From: Hybos culiciformis | Lineage: Eukaryota; Arthropoda; Insecta; Diptera; Hybotidae | Length of the DNA stretch: 64,000 bases | Assembly (NCBI GenBank): GCA_964007475.1 | Contig: OZ023274.1 | Location: 82,967,303-83,031,302, forward strand | Direction of reading: 5' to 3' | Part shown: positions 34,355 through 47,900 of the stretch, in pieces | How positions within the stretch are numbered: position 1 is the stretch's first letter | Layout: each line of letters starts with the position of its first letter | Made by a program: the position numbers and the translations under genes | The notes under the pieces: model-generated | Told to the model about the DNA's origin: nothing | The model's database searches: none | What the model saw: only the letters and a program-made list of their open reading frames with translations

Positions 34355-37300
34355 ATAAGTTGTGTTTATGTTAACTTTGAATAATCGTGAAGTTAATAAA
34401 AGAAAAGTATTGTTTAATTTTTACTATTTAAAATCTCTGTCAATGAAATTATTTGCCTTATTACTCACTTGAAATTAAATCTATTTTAACTTAAAGTAAA
34501 TTTTTTTTTGATCGCAAAACATACATACAAATAATTGGCTATAATAATACTTTTTAAAGCCTTTCTTTTTTATTTTCACAATTTTCTTTGCCATTACTAT
34601 TAGCTATATATTACTGAAGATCATCTTTCGTTTGGTTCAATTTTATTTCAAAGAATTATGATGAAATTTTCTTGGTACATAGAAAAATATGTATTATAGA
34701 AGAAATTTTGAATAATAAATAAGTTTTAATTCTTTTTTAAAATTTTCAACCCAATTTAAAAAATGAAAAAAAAATAAAAAATTGATCGATTTATGCACTT
34801 CAGGCGTAAAAGTTTTTTTTTTTTTTTTTTAATTCAAAATAAATTTATTTTTCCATAAGAAAGAATAATAATAATATTAATAAAAATAAAAATAAAAAAA
34901 AAATAAACTTTAAGTTAAAAGCTCCGGGGACATTTCCTTTTTCCCTTTTCAATAAAATATTAATAAAATATTTTTAAGATGAAAATCTATTTATAAAAAA
35001 AAAATTTTAAGAATTTATTAAATTTTCTGTTAAAATTAATTTTTTGAAGTGCCTAGTTACTATATACCAAATTTGTAACTATATATAAAAATATGAGTGT
35101 AATCAAATCATCAATTTCAGTTCGAACTTCAACTTGTAGAACCAATTAAAGTTGATTTGACATTAATATTATGATAAACATAATATTAAAAATAGACATA
35201 TGAAGCAGGGACGAATCCTTCATATATTGAACGTATTGAGTGCTTCCATAGAAAAGAATTAAATATTTAACAAAAAAAAAGCATAGGTAAAAATTTAAAT
35301 AATGAATTCAGAACGTGCATTCAATAGGAATTACCCCTATATTACCTTTTATTTACAATACATATTTCTTTTTACTTGCTTTCTAATATTAAGAAAGAAT
35401 GCAAAATTTTAATTCATTATTATGATTACAAAAAATTTCCCATTCAGAGAGAATTTTGGTATAGATGTCGCTTTTCAATACTGAAATTCTGTACTAATGG
35501 AAAAATTTTTGAAATCATTATTTTTTGTATAGAATTTTTATTAACGGCTAAATTTCATAGCAGGCGTTAAAACTAAATTTCAATGTAGCGAATAATGATT
35601 TTAAATTATGCATTCTCAATAATGTGAAATGGATAAGAAATAAATTCCCTTTAATATCAGAGACACTAAATTTACCGTCTAAAAAACATTAGGAAAGGGA
35701 ATTATGTATAAGAATAACAATAATGAGTGAAGGAAATTCATTATTTGCCCTGAAAAGTATACTAATTTGATTTTTTTTAGTGATTGAAGATACAATAGGA
35801 CGATATAATTTTTAAATATTCAAATAATTCAAATTAAATTTTTTTTTCTAAAGTAAAAAACATTCGGATCAATAATTAAGATTAAATGTACCTAAGCTAA
35901 CTTCAAAATAATTAAAATGGACCTATCTAATTCAAAAAAATATTAAATTCTATTAGTGTGCTTCCGATATTGAAAAACTCACGCTTCGTGCCTGATATGT
36001 AGTTATTAAGTTATTAAAATAAAATTATTTTTGTATTTAATTTTTCTATTTATGTTTTAAGTTTTACTTTCATTCATCTACTTTTAAAAAGCTGTGATGA
36101 TTTTTTTTTTAGCGATGTTCATTCAAATTATATTTATTTCATGCTTTTCAACGCATTTTCTACAGTTTCTAAATGATAAACGATTTTTTTATTTCGTTTT
36201 CATCCCATTATCCATCAAAAATTAAAAAATAATGTATTTATATGTTTTCATTAAATGTGCGTCTGTCCTTGACTAAAAAGTTTTTAGCTAATGAGCTGCT
36301 AAATATTTTCAATTATTAGAATGCCAAAATGTGATTAATCTCGTTCACTTTCATCTTGAGTACAGAATGAGATCTCACGACTTCGGGTTTAGGAGTTAAA
36401 ATCTCACTGTCCAGAGAAAAGTTTAAATAATGAAAAATGTAGGTATGTGTTTTACATATTTTTAAAAGTTTTAATATAGATTCCGATGAAAATAAGTGTA
36501 TTGTGTATATAAAGATGACGATTCAAGGAACTTAAAAAAATTGCAGGAGCCTGATTTTTATCAACGTTACCAAGGTATTTTACAAGTAAAGTACTTAAAA
36601 TCGAAATTTTGAAAACGAGCCCAATACTTCAAATATAAGGTACCAACTAAAAGGTATATTTTTTAGTTCATTTGACGCTTTCAAAATCACGACGGTTTAT
36701 TAATTACATTTAACTTCTTTTTAAATCAAATTTTTAAATTTTTATTTTATATAATATTCTTATTGTATTTTATAAACCTTAATTTAAATTTCTTAAAGTG
36801 GATATAATGGAATTGACATTTTAGAATTTTAATAGTTGGATATTAAATCGTGAGATATTAACTCACAGTCACTGATTGCATTAAAATTGAACTTTACAAA
36901 AATTTTAATTAAATATTTTTATGAAATTTTTGGATAATAATCAATAGTTTTTGTTTTCAACTGCTATCATAGAGAAAAAAAAAATAAAAAATTGAAAAAG
37001 AAAAACTGAGTCCTTTTATCCTTGAGATTTAATTAAAAGTTTTTTTTTTTTTTTCATATCTAAAACGATTCAATTCGTTTAGTAAGTATATTTTAAAAAT
37101 AAATAAAATAAAATTATTTTTTTTATTTTTATTGTTTCTCTTGATTTATAAATAATTTAATTATGAGAAAGAAAATAGAAAATAATTTTCAAGAATGAAG
37201 TGAAAAAGTTTTTTATTTTTCATTTTAAGTTATTTTTAAAACTTTTTAATTTAGTTTAAAATGATAATTAAAACATTAATTAAAAAATTGAAAACTTATG

Positions 37301-37586
37301 CTTCATTCTTATATTTCTTTTTTTTAATCTTTGTTAATTTTTTTGAAACAAAAATAATATTCTTATTACTATTATTTTAAAAATTTATTTAATCTTGTTT
37401 ATCCCTAATTTATTATTATTATTATTATTTATGTATTTATATTTTAATAATGTCTATAAAATCATTTATATACATATATAATTATCTCAAATTGTATTAA
37501 AATGTGATTTCTAAATGAAAATGAAATTATGAATCCAGTGCAAAAATAAAACACTTAATTTATATAAACATTTTCATAATTTAAAT
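34355..37586. other. AT-rich non-coding DNA
   Basis: No supportable gene. A hairpin AATTCCCTTT / AAAGGGAATT occurs at 35643-35704. Weak inverted similarity between 36391-36408 and 36846-36866 (GTTAAWATCTCAC) may mark another decayed element. ATT microsatellite at 37408-37429. Confidence 0.5.
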
Positions 37587-38018
37587 GAAAATAAATATTA
37601 AATCATAAAAAATACATTTTATAAAAAACAACGTTTTTCTTGCGCACTAAAAAGTATAAAATAATTTTAATATGAGTTTCATTTTGGTAACAGACTTTAA
37701 AACTTTTCTCCGGCTCATTCAGAGGATTGTGGACACACATACTTGAAACTGATTACAACAGTCTATAACTAGAAACGTGGGGCACACTTTTGAGGTAATA
37801 CTATAAATGTGTTGTAAAAATGCGCCCCACGTTTCTATTTATAGACTGTTGTAGTCAGTTTCAAGTATGTGTGTCCACAATGCTCTGAATGAGCCAGAGA
37901 AAAGTTATAAAGTTTGTTACCAAAATGAAACTCATAGTAAAATTATTTTATACTTTTTAGTGCGCAAGAAAAACGTTATATTTTATAAATGTATTTTTTA
38001 TGATGTAATATTTATTTT
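37587..38018. mobile_element. Foldback element (inverted repeat of about 200-bp arms)
   Basis: The left arm (37587-37782) and right arm (37823-38018) are inverted copies with scattered single mismatches and a few one- or two-base indels, around a 40-nt loop. Landmarks are GAAACGTGGGGC / GCCCCACGTTTC beside the loop and AAAATAAATATTA / TAATATTTATTTT at the outer ends. No clear target duplication. Non-coding: a frame across the right arm is repeat-derived. It could be a MITE or a young inverted duplication, and transcribed it would form a long hairpin. Confidence 0.82.
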
Positions 38019-38189
38019 CTACTTTTTAGTTTTGAAGTTGAAACAAAACAGAATTTTTCGTATAAAATTTGATTTTCAAAATTATTTCTGAAACAAATAC
38101 AACAATATAAAAGAAATGTTATACGTTTAACCATTTTATTTCAACAATTTTAAATACATAATGATGCCAGAACCTGCTTGATATCCAAA

Positions 38190-38700
38190 AATTTTTTTAT
38201 GGAGTGCTAGGTCTTACACGTTGAGGTCCCCAGGGGATGTCGCCAATAAATTTTTTCTTATGAAATTTGTGTGTTTTATTATGTCTTCTTTGTATGTACA
38301 AAAATTGAATAAAATCGGACGAAGTTTTGAAGTCCTCCCCAAGCAAGCTAGAGGAGGCCAATGAATTTTTTGTTACAAAATTTGTGTGTTGAATCATTTC
38401 TTCTTTTTATGTACCAAATTTGAATAAAATCGAACGTACTTTTGAAATCCTCCCCATAGGAGATCGCCGGGTAGGAGGCCAATAAATTTTTTGTTACGAA
38501 ATTTGTGTATTTAATATGTCCTCTTTTTATGTACCAAATTTGAAAGAAATCGGACGAATTTTTGAAGTCCTTTCCAAGAAACGTCGCTGGGTAGGAGGCC
38601 AATAAATTTGTTGTTACGGAATTGGTGTGTTTAATCATTTCTTCTTTTTATGTACTAAATTTGAATGAAATCGGACAAACTTTTGGTTGTGAAAATTTGA
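38190..38700. repeat. Tandem array, about 4.5 units of 120 bp
   Basis: Units start with GCCAATAAATTTTTTSTTAY at 38242, 38357, 38478 and 38598 (periods 115, 121, 120), preceded by a partial unit. Each contains GTACCAAATTTGAATRAAAT, CGGACGAA and a CTCCCCA...GGTAGGAG stretch. The last unit runs into the repeat tail at 38700. Because the period is close to 40 codons, the minus strand shows a repeated peptide, but this is a by-product of periodicity. Confidence 0.8.
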
Positions 38701-38908
38701 TTGCAAAATTTCGCGGGCAGACAAACGACGAGAAACTTTTCAAATCATGATTAAAGTGGTAGAATATTGTATTGTCATCGGGTTCAGCGCTATATTCAAA
38801 ATTTCGGTGCTGAAAGTGTTCTAAAATTTGATTACAAAATTTTGTGGACAGACAAACAGACAAGAAAGTGAGTTGATAAAAACGTTGTAATAATAATAAT
38901 AATAAAAA
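38701..38908 (+). mobile_element. 3' end of a non-LTR retroposon-like repeat with (TAA)6 tail
   Basis: Follows the 120-bp array directly. It contains two related segments, TTTGATTGCAAAATTTCGCG (from 38698) and TTTGATTACAAAATTTTGTG (from 38827), each followed by GCAGACAAAC or ACAGACAAACAGAC, and it ends in six TAA repeats at 38888-38905. TAA-repeat tails and tandem subrepeats in the 3' UTR are typical of I/R1-type LINEs and the SINEs they mobilise. No reverse transcriptase is present, so it is a truncated copy or SINE-like element. Class assignment is inference. Confidence 0.55.
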
Positions 38909-38910
38909 CA

Positions 38911-41900
38911 AAAAGGAACATTTTAAACTTTTTGAAGCTTGTTTTCTTTTCTAAAAATCATTCAAATTTGTACAGAATTATTGCCAGCAGCTGCAGTTTT
39001 GTGCGGCTTAGAGTGATTTAAATAACCATGGAAAGTCGGAAATATAGTGAAGAATCTGTAAGAACTATTATAAATCAAGGCAAAATATCTTAAGTTTCAG
39101 GTTTAATTTTTGTTCTATTCTATTCTCACTGCTATGAAAATATGTCGTAGTCAGGATCAGATAGCAAAAAATATAATATTAATGAGTCTTATTATTTCTT
39201 GAAAATAATAAAAAAAAAATAATAATTCTTAAAGAGTAATCTGTGCCACGAAAGTCCAAGGATAAAAACGTGATGTACATCTATTATTATTATTTTTTTG
39301 GAAGTTATGTTGGTAGATTTTCTTATATATATTTTTTTTATAAAACAATTTTAAGTCTGATAATGTTAACACTTAAAATTTATAATTCAGGGAGAACAAA
39401 AAAAAAATCACCTTATATACATTTTTTAAGGAAAATTACTTGACAAGGGTCAGTTTTATTATTATATATCTACATTTTGTTTATCTATTTTATTCCAAGG
39501 TGTTGTTACAAAATCATAATATTAAAAAAGAAAATCCATTACTCGGAAAATTTTCATGTTACAACATTAATTTGAAACAATTATAAATGTATACATACAT
39601 AAATAATTATAACAATAAGGTTTACACTTAAAATAAAATATAAAATTTTTGAATGGAAAAAGAAGATATTTGTTCGAACGAATAAGCATTTCACTTCATG
39701 CTAGTTAACTTAAAAAATTTAGCTATTCTTTTAAACTTGATAGAAAGCGTAGTTAGGAGGTGTAGATAAAAAAAAATTCTTATTAAGTATATAAAAATTA
39801 TATTAATTAAATTAATTAAAAAACTTCATGAATTGTGCTCAATGTACGGTTGAAAACAAGACCTTTTTGTAAAGTGGTTTCAAATTATTTGTTAAAAATT
39901 TCCTGCTGCAAGAAATATTACAAATTGCTTTTCTTCAAAAAAAATCCTAGCAGAATATTTCCTGTTGCAATGTAATGCAACGTAATGCAATAAGAAATCA
40001 CATTATTATATCAATATTTTAAGACTTTTGATTAATATCTGTTCTAGTCGAACAAAAGGAAAAACTATAAATTTTCGTCTTTTTTTTTTTTTTTTTGCCC
40101 CAAACAATATTAAATAACATGGTTGCTTCTAAACTTTTACTTGTTAGGATAAAGATGAAAAAAAAAAATTGATTTCCTTTGGTCATAAAATTTCGCTCTA
40201 ATGATCCATAATTTCAACTTTCACATTTCCTCCCTATTATAAACATTATATCCACTTTCTATTTATGTATATATAAATAAATTTTTTTTTTGTTATCATT
40301 TCTTCGCCTGACATTGAGAAAAATACAATTTTTTTTTTTCTTGCAAGAAAGAAAACTAAAAGAGAGTTATTTTCTGACAAATAATATGTCATCATTTCTA
40401 TGTAATAAAGTTAAGAAAAATGAATATCTTTTTAAGACCGAAAAAAAATGTTTTTTTTTTTACTTTTTTTTTTTTTGCTTTTTTAAGTTATTAAAGATAA
40501 CATAGAAATATCTAACCATTATGTGAATGAAAAATTTATGAAACAAACTATTGTTAGATTTTTATAACATACCATTTAAAAATGAACTCTCCGAAGGATA
40601 TCAGAAAATTATTCAAAGGAAAAAAAAAAAAAAAAAATAGCATCATAATCATCCGTCTGAATGAAAAAGATAAATTTAATACTCAAAATGAAAAAGAATG
40701 GAGAAAGAATTTTTTTTTTTTTTTTTTAGCAAATCATCAAAACAAATCATTTCATCTAACTAAGAACTTCTTTAAAAATTTTGTAAAATTGAATGATAAA
40801 ATTTTCTTTTGTAGCGATAGAAATAGAATTTTCCTCTGCTTATCCAATCGTCTGAATTGGTTGTTTTATAAGTTTTTCTCACTTTTGTCACAGTAGCAAA
40901 AAATAATCTTTATATAGAACTTCCGATTCAATTGAGCCAATAGATTTTTCTGTACCAGCACAATGTTATTGAAAAATGTAGTACCTATAGAAAGAAAAAT
41001 TTGAAATTAAGCTTTAATTGTTGATTGCGAGAGAATTCTTTTTTTTGCAGCAAAAGAAATTTCTTTCGAACTAAGTAATTTTATTTTTGTTTAATACAGA
41101 ATCAAATAAAATCAAGTTCGTTTTTTTCCTTTCATATAAATTTATAGGCTTAGATGTTAAAATTTTTGAACAGGATTCTTTAAACTTCAAGTTGTGGAAA
41201 CTAAAATGTTTGCTGTAAAAATTTTGAAATTGAAAATTTGATATTTAATCACAATATTTCTTCCTTTCTAATAAGAATGAATGAGGAATCTCTTTTTTCA
41301 AAAAAATTTTTTTTTTTTTAAAGGATACAATTATTTGATAAAAAAAGAAACTTTTTTTTTTTCTTAAATTGAGAAAAATTGCATTGAAAAAAGAATCCTT
41401 TATTTTTTGTTCTTTTTTTTTTCATTTCCAAGTTTATTTTTGGGCCCGATAGAAAAAAAATTTTGAAATTGCTGACAAAATTTTTTCTTTCATGAAAGAA
41501 AACAAAAGGAAATTCTTTTGAATTTTCCTTCTTTTTTTTTTCTAAGTTTTCATTGATTTTTGCTATTATTTTATTATTTTTATTTCTACAATATATCTAA
41601 GGATTTAATAGAAATTAGAATAGATAAAAAATTGCATATAGAACTCTTTGATATATCAAAAAACTATACAATTTTAAAATTCAATATAAGTATACAAAGA
41701 TTAGAAATTCAAGTTTTGCGAAATTAAATTCCTTCAAAAATTCAATTCGTTTTTCTTTTAAAACAAAATTATTGTTTAAGAAATTCGATCGAATTGGTTG
41801 CAAGTAAATTTTTCTATTAATGAAAATATTGTCAGACGCATTCTGATGTTAAAACATTTATCTTTTTGATTACAAATTTAGTATACCTTTAACTGTGTTA

Positions 41901-44900
41901 GAAATTTTATTTTTAAATGTATATTCTGTACAGAAATTATATGAAAAATTATATCACCTAATTAAATATACATATACTAACATTACAAGTGTAATTAAAA
42001 TTGTTATTAGCTATCAAATATAGCAAAAAGATTTTAAATAAAATTATTAATTAAAATATATGCTCCAAATCTTGTATTTGACATTAAATGTTTAATCGAA
42101 AAAATTTAAAGCAAATGGAAATGTTCGAAATTCGAAAATTATAATAATTTCAATTGTTTTTTGGAACCGAAAATATGTTCTCTATGTAAAATTTATTTTT
42201 GAAACTTTTTAATCGAATATTGCTATAATCAAATGCAAACAGATATATTAAAAGAAAAAAATTATTAATTATTTTTCGTTGCTATGATAAAAAGATAATC
42301 TTACTTAAGTCATATATTTGACCGTAAATACATAGCAAGGAATATACAGAAATTATATCTGCAACTACAGCTGCATTTTTTTGCCAATGTAAAGGCTAAT
42401 ATTAACTTAATAAAGTGTCAGAGAAAATTATGTAAAATATATAGAACATAAACATTTAAAAATTAATTTTCTTTTCCTTTAAAATCTCAAATTTCAAAAG
42501 AAAAATTCTAATTTAATTTTATAATTACCACAAAAAATCAACCGTAAAGAATTTTATTTTTAATCATTTTATATGTAGTTGAACTTGTATATTAATGAAA
42601 TCCTCTGACATATTATAGTTTCTAATGTGTTTCTTTTTTGTTCTTATATTAAAAGAAGTTAAAAAAAAAAAAAAAAAAATTAAATGAAAAATAAATTTTT
42701 TATAAAGAACATGCACGGTACATAGAAACGTCAACATTCAAACAGAAAAGCCCTAAAGCTTTTTAAACCAAAAGAAATAAAAAAAAAATTTAAAATAAAA
42801 AGAAAATTTTTTTTTTTTTATTTTATCGTTAATTTATAACGTTTTTGAAAGTTTAGTTACCTCATGAGAAATTGAATGACATATTAAATGTTTTTCAAAT
42901 TTATAGTCGACATTCAGGAAAAATTTATATTTTTTTTTTTTTTCGCTTCTAGTTTTCTTTTCAGATTTTTATGTTTTTTTGTTTTATGTTGAATATAACA
43001 TAAACATAAGGTAACTTATACTATATTATATTTTTTTAAATAAGGAATAATAAAAAAAAAATAATGAAAAACTTAAAAACACAATAACATACATAAGTAT
43101 CTCGTCTGGATATATGTATTATTTAAGCAGCGAATTTCTGTTATATAGAAAAAGCATATGACATTATTATTATTATTATTATTGTTATGAATGAAAGCTT
43201 TAGAATTTTTTATTTATTATATTTTGTTTTTATTTTTTTTATTTTTTTCCACTCAAATTCATGTACTTATGGGTTATCCATAATGGATCAGTTTTCTGAA
43301 ACCATTTAGATATGTTGCGTTATTTGAAGTGTTTATACAATTTTTTTTTTTTTTATAAGTTTATGGTTTTTAGAAAAAATGGAATATACATATATAAATT
43401 CATATAAAGTTATATAAATGTTAGTTTTTTTTTTGTATTATGTATATCGAAACAATGATTTTATTTATTAAAAATTTTAGATATAGGCGATACAAATCGT
43501 ATGCAATAAATATGTTGTACATATAAATTTTTTTTTTTCTTTTTTTATAAAAGTACAAAATATTGTTAAGTAGAATAACATTAGGTCGTAGATGCATACA
43601 TAATATTTTCCTTTATCAATCTTTTATATGTGTAGTGTAATAAATATCTTCATTTTACTTTTAAAGTTTTAGAAGAACTTACTACAATTCAGTTTTCATA
43701 AATTATGTTATTATGTATTTCATTCTTGAAGATTCATTTTGAATTGGTGAAGATAATTGAACAATAAGATTTAGTATTTATAAATAGTATAAATTATAAA
43801 AATTTAAATTGCAACTGTAAGATAAAAGCTAATCATCTTTGTAATTGAGCTTTAATTTTAACAAATAACTTTATTGTACAACCATAAAATTGTGAAAATA
43901 TCGCAGAAAAGATTATTTATTAATTTTACACGTTATACAATATTTTCTATAATTAATATTTGTGGCATCCTTTATTAATAGCTTACTACATTTTACGCCA
44001 AGAATTTTATTGCAATCTTAATAAACTGATGATTGGAAATTTGAAATTCCAGAATTGATTTTCCAATACGATTTATTTTCAGGCTCAGATTAATTCGATG
44101 TTTGCATGTTATAAAGTTTTTAAACTTTCAGAATCTAATATAATACTTTTACAGATCACACTTTATAAATAAAAATAATGTTTTCTTTTTTTCATAAACT
44201 TATGTATACTTATGTTACTTTTTGTCTTTCAATTTAATATAGACCAGGTACATTCCATATTAATGCATGATCCATAAATTCATATCTTAACTTTATTACA
44301 TGTATATGTTTGGTATGCTAGTGCTTACAATATAATTATACATACAAAAATAATAAAATTATCTTGAAGTTTTGGAAGACTAAAATTATCTGTGAAAATT
44401 CCATAATTTTATGTGCAAATAATAACTTACATCTATAAGTATGTTCAACTTATAAATTGTACATACAATATGCATATTTATGTTTGTAGTTTGGTCTGTA
44501 GAATTTTTCGACCATTAACAAAAAAAAAACTATTTTTTTTTTTTGTACAAAATTATAAATTATCTTCAACATCAAGTATAGTTTCCCCCCCTTCCCCATA
44601 CCTGAAATAAAAATAAATTTTAAAAACACGTACTAGTTAAAGCCCAGGGAATTATTTGTTGTTTTTTGTTACGAAGCTAAATTTTAAATTTAACATTTTC
44701 TTTAAACACTATACAAAAAAAAAAAACATTAATTTTTTAAAAGGTATACTCTTTTTAATTATTCATTCATAATTTTTGTTGTTTACAAACAAAAAAAGTT
44801 CATTCAGGTTCAATAGCACGTGAAATATGTTGTACTTTTTTTTTTCTAAATAATTATCAGGTATAAATAGTTATTTTAGCTTTTATGTATATATTTTGTT

Positions 44901-47900
44901 TAGTTATGTATATATTTTGTTTTTCACAGTTAATGAATATTGATAACAGAGTATGCGATAATAAAAATAATGATAAGCATGAAGTAGGAAAATATAGTAA
45001 GATTTGTGATTCCATATAATAAAATGGTTCATTGTAAATCCAGAATTTCTTCAGTACTGTAGCTTTAACAGCTGATATATCGATAAACCCTTTTAAGTTA
45101 ATTAATAAGACTTGTATTGGTCTGTCTCGCATATATAGACCTAATTCCGCACAGATACCAGAGAACAAATACAACCGGAAGTAATGTTCATAAACAATTG
45201 AGCATATTTCTATAACAAAATAATATAAAGATATTCAAACCATCTATGTTTTTTTAATTTAAAAATTATTTTTACTTTAAACTCTGAACCCAGCTATACC
45301 AGGGCAAAAAGTTGGTAAATTGCCCAATAAATTTTCTAAAATGAAAAATTTTGTACATTATTTTATAAAAAAAATTAATAAATTTCTGGAAAGAAAAATG
45401 AAATTCATTTTATACAATCGATTTTCTGTAAAACATATAATAATATCTTATAAGTTATTTTTGGGTGCAATTTTACTTCGCCGTTTGAGAAAATCATAAT
45501 TCAAAATTTCTTATATACATATTAAATATTGTGTTTGTACAGTGACACGTTATAAAGATTACAGATCTTGTAACCCAGAAAAAAAAATTATATATATTCA
45601 CATTTTATAATTGATCCCTTGAAAAGACATGTATTGGAAAAATACTATTTTTTTTTAAATGAAACGCTCATAAGATGTATACATACTATATTGTATTAAA
45701 ACTTTTTACTGAGATGTGCACATAAATGCTAGAAAAACCAAAAAAAAAATTCGATTCTTAACTAATGTTGCCGTAATTTATCCCAGGAGAAGAATTTTAG
45801 TTTCTTACTCCCAGAATATATAGTTTCTACATTTTGTATAGCTTTTCTTTTACATGGAACACATCAAATTCTAAAAATACATTGTATCTAGTGAAGTTTA
45901 TCTTCAAAAAAAATTATAAAAGAATTGATTTTATATTTTATAAAACAAAAAAAAAAAAAAAAAACTTTCTAGACAAATAGAAATAGTAATATGTATTTAT
46001 GAGCTTTTGTGGAATAAAAAAAAATTCACTATATAAATAAATTCATAATACATTTTTTTTTGTTTTTCTTTTTTTCGAATAATTTTAGTGTACCTACCTT
46101 TCTTCTTTCTTATATACTTTATGCAAAAACTGTTCTCAAATAAATTTTTTTTTTCTTTAATTTATTTTATATAGCTTTTGAAAAATCTATATTCTATTTG
46201 ATAATAAATATATTCTTCGCCCATCTATTAAGAGTAAAATCGAGAATTATCAAACTTCGAACTAAAAAGAACTTTTATTACAGAATTTCAAGACCAGATT
46301 TCCTTAAGTATAAACTTCAAAGGCTTACTGTACAAAAAACTTTTTATGAACTTCCTTGATAAGTGCTAAAACTTATTTATAACTCAATTAAGAAGTTGAT
46401 GCCCAGTTTCCAGTACATCAGTGAACTTCACAGCACATTTTCAATGAGTTACACTGTTCGCAATGATTTTAAATCTTATTTTCTTTGATTAACAAATTTT
46501 TCGTTTATAAATATTTTTCTTTCTGAATTATTAATAATGTTTAAAAAAAAAATATCTTTTTAAAAACCATTGTAGTTACACTTGAAATCATTATAAGAAT
46601 ATAATTAAATGGGTATATATACTTGTATAACTTTGTCTACTTTTTAGGTCATTAAAAATTCATTAATTTCGCTTCAATATATTATTTACTTCTTAAAAAA
46701 AAGAAAGGAAGAAAAACATTACAACAGTATGTATATCCTTCCGATAATAGGAAATCCTTTTTTTTTCTCTCTCTCTCCCTCTCTCTTATTTTCTATATTT
46801 AATTAGTTTGTGATGGATTGATTTTGTCTACATGATAATTGAAAAAGGGGGAGAATAGTAATTTTGACCCTTTTTATAATTTTTAATTTAACTTATGGTT
46901 TTTTAACAACCTTGCAGAATAAATACAAAAAAAAAGAAAATATTGAAAATTTTTCAAAAATTAAATATTAGTTTTAAATTTTCATTAAGGAAAAATTTAC
47001 AATCAATATAGACTTTAATTAAAAAAAAAAAACTTTATTAATATTCAAAGTTTCTTCTCGTTTTATGAGTTCAAGAGAAGCAATAAAAAGTATAGCCAAT
47101 AATAAAATGTTGATTCCTGAATCCTAAAATATCGTTTCTCTACAAGTTCTCTACAAGTTCTCTATAAGTCTTAAAATGGCTTTATAAAATTATTTCCTAT
47201 CCTACTGGATACTGCATACTGTAATAGTGCACCTCAAAGTGTAAAATTTTAAGCATAGGATTATTTCCTTATTACGAATTTTCCAAATGTATTGAATTTT
47301 TAGTTTATTAACATATTTATTTTTTGTAGTTAAAAAAGTATCTTTTTTCTAAAAAATTTTATTACTAAAAAATTTTATTACTAAAAAATTCTTTATTTTT
47401 TGTTTAAATCCAGGTTTAACAATAATGCAAAAAAGCAAATAAAATACATTCAAATGCATTTTCTATTCAATAAAATTTTGATTTATTGTAATCCATTAAA
47501 AAATTATTATGATTTTTATTACGTGTGTCTTCTATAAAAAGGAATTTAGCATGTTCGTTTTTTTTTTTTTTTGAATAAGGTGTGTGAATTAAGTTTATAT
47601 TTAAAAAAAAAAAAAGGCGCCAATAAATAACGATGCACTGCAGATATTAAAAATATAATATGTATATGTACTGTATCTATATAATCAGAGGCATGCTAAA
47701 TTTGTGTTAAAAATTATGTAAAATATTAAAATAAGGTAGGTAATATTTCATGCCGACCATTATTATATTTAAATGATTATTATTTAATTTTAGAGAACAC
47801 TGTCAAGGCAGTCGGATAATTAGAAGTTCAAAAATAAAAAACAAAAAAAAAACATTCATTAATTATTTGGAAGGGAATAAATTAAGTATATTATAAATAT

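Noticed and set aside
38348..38638. 96-codon minus-strand frame with internal peptide repeats
   Set aside because: The peptide periodicity follows from the 120-bp tandem DNA units; units of 115 and 121 bp break the frame elsewhere.
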